The position numbers and the translations under genes are program-made. DNA of 7,616 nucleotides. It comes from Defluviitaleaceae bacterium. Lineage in GTDB: Bacteria; Bacillota; Clostridia; Lachnospirales; WQUN01. Below the pieces are notes generated by a model. That model ran no database searches. It saw only the letters and a list, made by a program, of their open reading frames with translations, and was not told the origin of the DNA. Shown piece by piece: positions 5,709-7,616 of the stretch. Where the stretch lies: positions 1 through 7,616 of the forward strand of contig WRDG01000111.1 in NCBI GenBank assembly GCA_009783525.1. The letters run 5' to 3'. The first letter of the stretch is position 1, and every line of letters begins with the position of its first letter.

Positions 5709-7616
5709 ATGATGAAAAAAGCAGAAAAAAATGCGAAGCGAATTATTTCCCATTTGATCGTTTTTGTAATGGCATTTGGGCTCGTTACTCCTTTCGCAAG
5801 GCTGCAGGTTTCGGCTGCAGCAGGAGAAGGACGCGTGCTTCTTACGGGTACAGCGTTCGGCCGCACCGATGGAAATTGGAATCCGGCAGAATGTAATCCC
5901 GAAAATGCTTTCGACGGCAGAGAGGACACCATTTACCGCGGAGGCGGAGGACCGGAAGCTGTAGTCGGTCTTGATTTAGGTGAAGGTAACCTGTACCGAT
6001 TGGCATCAGTAAGAATTCGTCCCATGGCCGATGGTCTAACTTGGGAAAGCGACCATTGCGCCAGCCATGTGCAGGGGTCTGTAGATGGAGTTAATTGGAT
6101 AAACTTAGGAAATATTCCTTCATTAAATGGTTTAGCCAATCCTTGGTGGACATTGAACCTGCCGGCAGGCCAGCCTACATTCAGATATTTCAGGCTTCAA
6201 GCCAGCACGGGGCACTTAAGGGTAGAATTCAGAAACCTCGAATTTTACGGCTACATCCCCTGCGAAGGCTGCGACCAAGAATTTTGCGTTTGCTGCCCGG
6301 ATTGCGATGCATGGCCGTGCGTATGCCCGTGCTTCTATTGCAACCTGTATCCGTGTGACTGCTATGTAGCGGATCCGGATGCACTTCCGGGCGAATTCCT
6401 TGATCAAATATTCAACACTAATTTTTCGAACGGTTTGGGAAACGTTGATCACGACAACTGGACCAACAGCCCGACCGTTCACTACGATTCGGTTGAAGGA
6501 GACTTTATTAGGTTTCCGGCGGGAGACTCTGTAGCCATCATTTATTTGTCCGGCTGGGTGCCTGTGCCGGGCGACCTGTATGTGTTAACCATCAGATACA
6601 GAACGGATACCACGGTTGCAAACAGGCTCCTTCAAATTAGCAGCGACAACACATGGATGATGTGGCCTACGGTTGGCCGCCCGATGTGGGCCGAACTTCA
6701 AATGCCCCGCACAATGAACGAATGGGGTACGGCTTATCTTGTTTTTGAAGGGCAAGAACTGCGTCAGGTACCGGATCAACCGGGCACCATTGCTCCGGTA
6801 GCACTTCGTTTCGACAGAATGTGGAACAATATCGGACACGGCCTTTGGGACGTCGCCGAAATTTCAATTAACAAATACAGCGAAGCCAACGTCCAAAGCT
6901 GGACTGTCGACTATGTTTACGGTGCAGGCGCAAGCGGCCCCGTAGCATCCGAAACAGTGGTTCGCGGACGTTTCGTCGATTTGCCCTTGGCAACAAGAGC
7001 AAACGGCATATTCCTGGGATGGTACACCGAATCGAACGGCGGCGGAAGATACATCGGTTACGCCGGAGATTCTTACCTTCTCAGATCCGATATAACTCTT
7101 TACGCTCATTTTGAATGGGCCGACCAAAACATAGTTTCATATGATTTAAACGGCGGAACCAACCGTCTCGTGCAGCAAGCCGACGGTTACCCGGCAAACG
7201 GAAGGATTAAACAATCCGATGTTTCGGAGGTTGTCCTTTTGGTAGGCGAGTCGACCGTACTGCCCAATGCAGTGCGTTTGGGTCATGCTTTCGACGGCTG
7301 GTTTGACGGCGATACGCGCGTCGGCGGCGGCGGCAATTTGTACGCCCCAAGCTCGAATGTGATTCTCAAAGCCGGCTGGACGCCGATCAGCTTAAGCGAA
7401 GGCAACTTGCTTGCAGGTTCCGGCGCGGACTTCTCCGGCGGATTTTTGCCGATGAATGTCTGGAGCGGTTGGGAAGTATTAGACCTTGCGGTCGGCGCAG
7501 CCCCTAACGGCAGTAACGCCGCGTTCCTTGCGGCTTCTGCTCCCGGCGGCATTCAAACTCTCTATTGGCAGGCCGGCAGCGGCGGACTGCCCGGTTTGGT
7601 CAACGGCAGATCCTAC
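5709..7616 (+). CDS. large secreted surface protein with F5/8C-like domain, Cys-rich cluster and Listeria-Bacteroides-type repeats (3' end outside window)
   Basis: Open for 636 codons with no stop before the window edge. Start ATG 5709 follows AGGAGGT by 10 bases (a second ATG is adjacent at 5712). Residues 1-36 are a signal peptide: basic KKAEKNAKR, a hydrophobic core, then VSA-AA. Residues ~42-183 resemble an F5/8 type C (discoidin, CBM32-like) sandwich: NAFDGREDT, VGLDLGEG, VQGSVDGVNWINLG, YFRLQAS. Residues 185-218 hold 12 cysteines. Residues ~230-390 look like another beta-sandwich, possibly carbohydrate-binding. Two Listeria-Bacteroides-type repeats follow (~397-469, FLGWYTESNGGG; ~475-557, SYDLNGGT and FDGWFDGD). 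A further domain begins at ~562 (NLLAGSGADFSGG). It probably binds glycans or host or plant surfaces. No anchor or dockerin is visible because the C-terminus is missing. Base composition is clearly more GC-rich than its leader. Confidence 0.9.
   Translation, partial: MMKKAEKNAKRIISHLIVFVMAFGLVTPFARLQVSAAAGEGRVLLTGTAFGRTDGNWNPAECNPENAFDGREDTIYRGGGGPEAVVGLDLGEGNLYRLASVRIRPMADGLTWESDHCASHVQGSVDGVNWINLGNIPSLNGLANPWWTLNLPAGQPTFRYFRLQASTGHLRVEFRNLEFYGYIPCEGCDQEFCVCCPDCDAWPCVCPCFYCNLYPCDCYVADPDALPGEFLDQIFNTNFSNGLGNVDHDNWTNSPTVHYDSVEGDFIRFPAGDSVAIIYLSGWVPVPGDLYVLTIRYRTDTTVANRLLQISSDNTWMMWPTVGRPMWAELQMPRTMNEWGTAYLVFEGQELRQVPDQPGTIAPVALRFDRMWNNIGHGLWDVAEISINKYSEANVQSWTVDYVYGAGASGPVASETVVRGRFVDLPLATRANGIFLGWYTESNGGGRYIGYAGDSYLLRSDITLYAHFEWADQNIVSYDLNGGTNRLVQQADGYPANGRIKQSDVSEVVLLVGESTVLPNAVRLGHAFDGWFDGDTRVGGGGNLYAPSSNVILKAGWTPISLSEGNLLAGSGADFSGGFLPMNVWSGWEVLDLAVGAAPNGSNAAFLAASAPGGIQTLYWQAGSGGLPGLVNGRSY
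6261..6362 (+). other. cysteine-dense linker in the secreted protein (12 Cys in 34 residues)
   Basis: Cysteines at residues 185, 188, 193, 195, 196, 199, 204, 206, 208, 211, 216 and 218 form motifs such as CVCCPDC and PCVCPCFYC, with PCDC at the end. It sits between the F5/8C-like and the next beta-rich domain. Elsewhere in the 636 residues only C62 and C117 occur, both in the F5/8C-like domain. It may be a disulfide knot or a metal site. Confidence 0.85.

Noticed and set aside
5576..5896. Open frame overlapping the start of the secreted protein, reachable by slippage on the A9 run (5600-5608)
   Set aside because: It has no ATG, GTG or TTG near its beginning, ends shortly inside the real gene, and the translation shows no recognisable domain. 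A programmed frameshift would be pure speculation.
5508..5932. Minus-strand ORFs across the leader and signal peptide region
   Set aside because: No SD or domain signature. They overlap the signal peptide coding region and the leader structures.
6216..7552. Several 65-90-codon minus-strand ORFs opposite the secreted protein gene
   Set aside because: They are expected by chance in GC-richer coding DNA, with no SD and no family pattern, while the plus frame is continuous for 636 codons.

Overview
The window looks like a piece of a low-GC Firmicute chromosome, most likely an uncultured member of the Clostridia. The reasons are strong AGGAGG-type ribosome binding sites, GTG and TTG starts, AT-rich spacers with poly-T terminators, a DUF6382-FHA protein and a YesN-like AraC regulator. 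The exact taxon cannot be read from the sequence.

Left half (1-3652), minus strand: in transcription order there is a membrane-anchored S41 C-terminal processing protease (TTG start, S293/K318/Q322 catalytic set), then a small von Willebrand factor A protein with an intact MIDAS motif, then a DUF6382 plus FHA protein with a long charged linker. A terminator follows the protease and another follows the VWA gene. The FHA gene has its own near-perfect sigma-A promoter, so these are neighbouring units more than one tight operon. The first ~110 bases may hold the start of a further minus-strand gene.

Middle (3653-5212): a 240-270 bp divergent intergenic region separates the protease from a plus-strand AraC-family regulator. 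This spacer carries an inverted 31-bp exact copy of the protease gene's own 5' coding end. The regulator ends in a textbook terminator.

Right half (5213-7616), plus strand: about 500 bp of AT-rich non-coding DNA contains a 15-bp palindrome, a candidate promoter, an 11-bp inverted repeat around an inner hairpin, and a run of small hairpins with alternative pairings just before a strong SD. It leads into a large secreted protein, open for 636 codons and cut by the window edge. That protein has a signal peptide, an F5/8C-like (discoidin/CBM32-like) domain, a cluster of 12 cysteines in 34 residues, a beta-rich domain, two Listeria-Bacteroides-type repeats and the start of another domain. It looks like a surface adhesin or carbohydrate-binding protein. 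The AraC regulator next door is the obvious candidate controller, but this is inferred from position only. I found no tRNA, rRNA, CRISPR array, transposase or phage gene.
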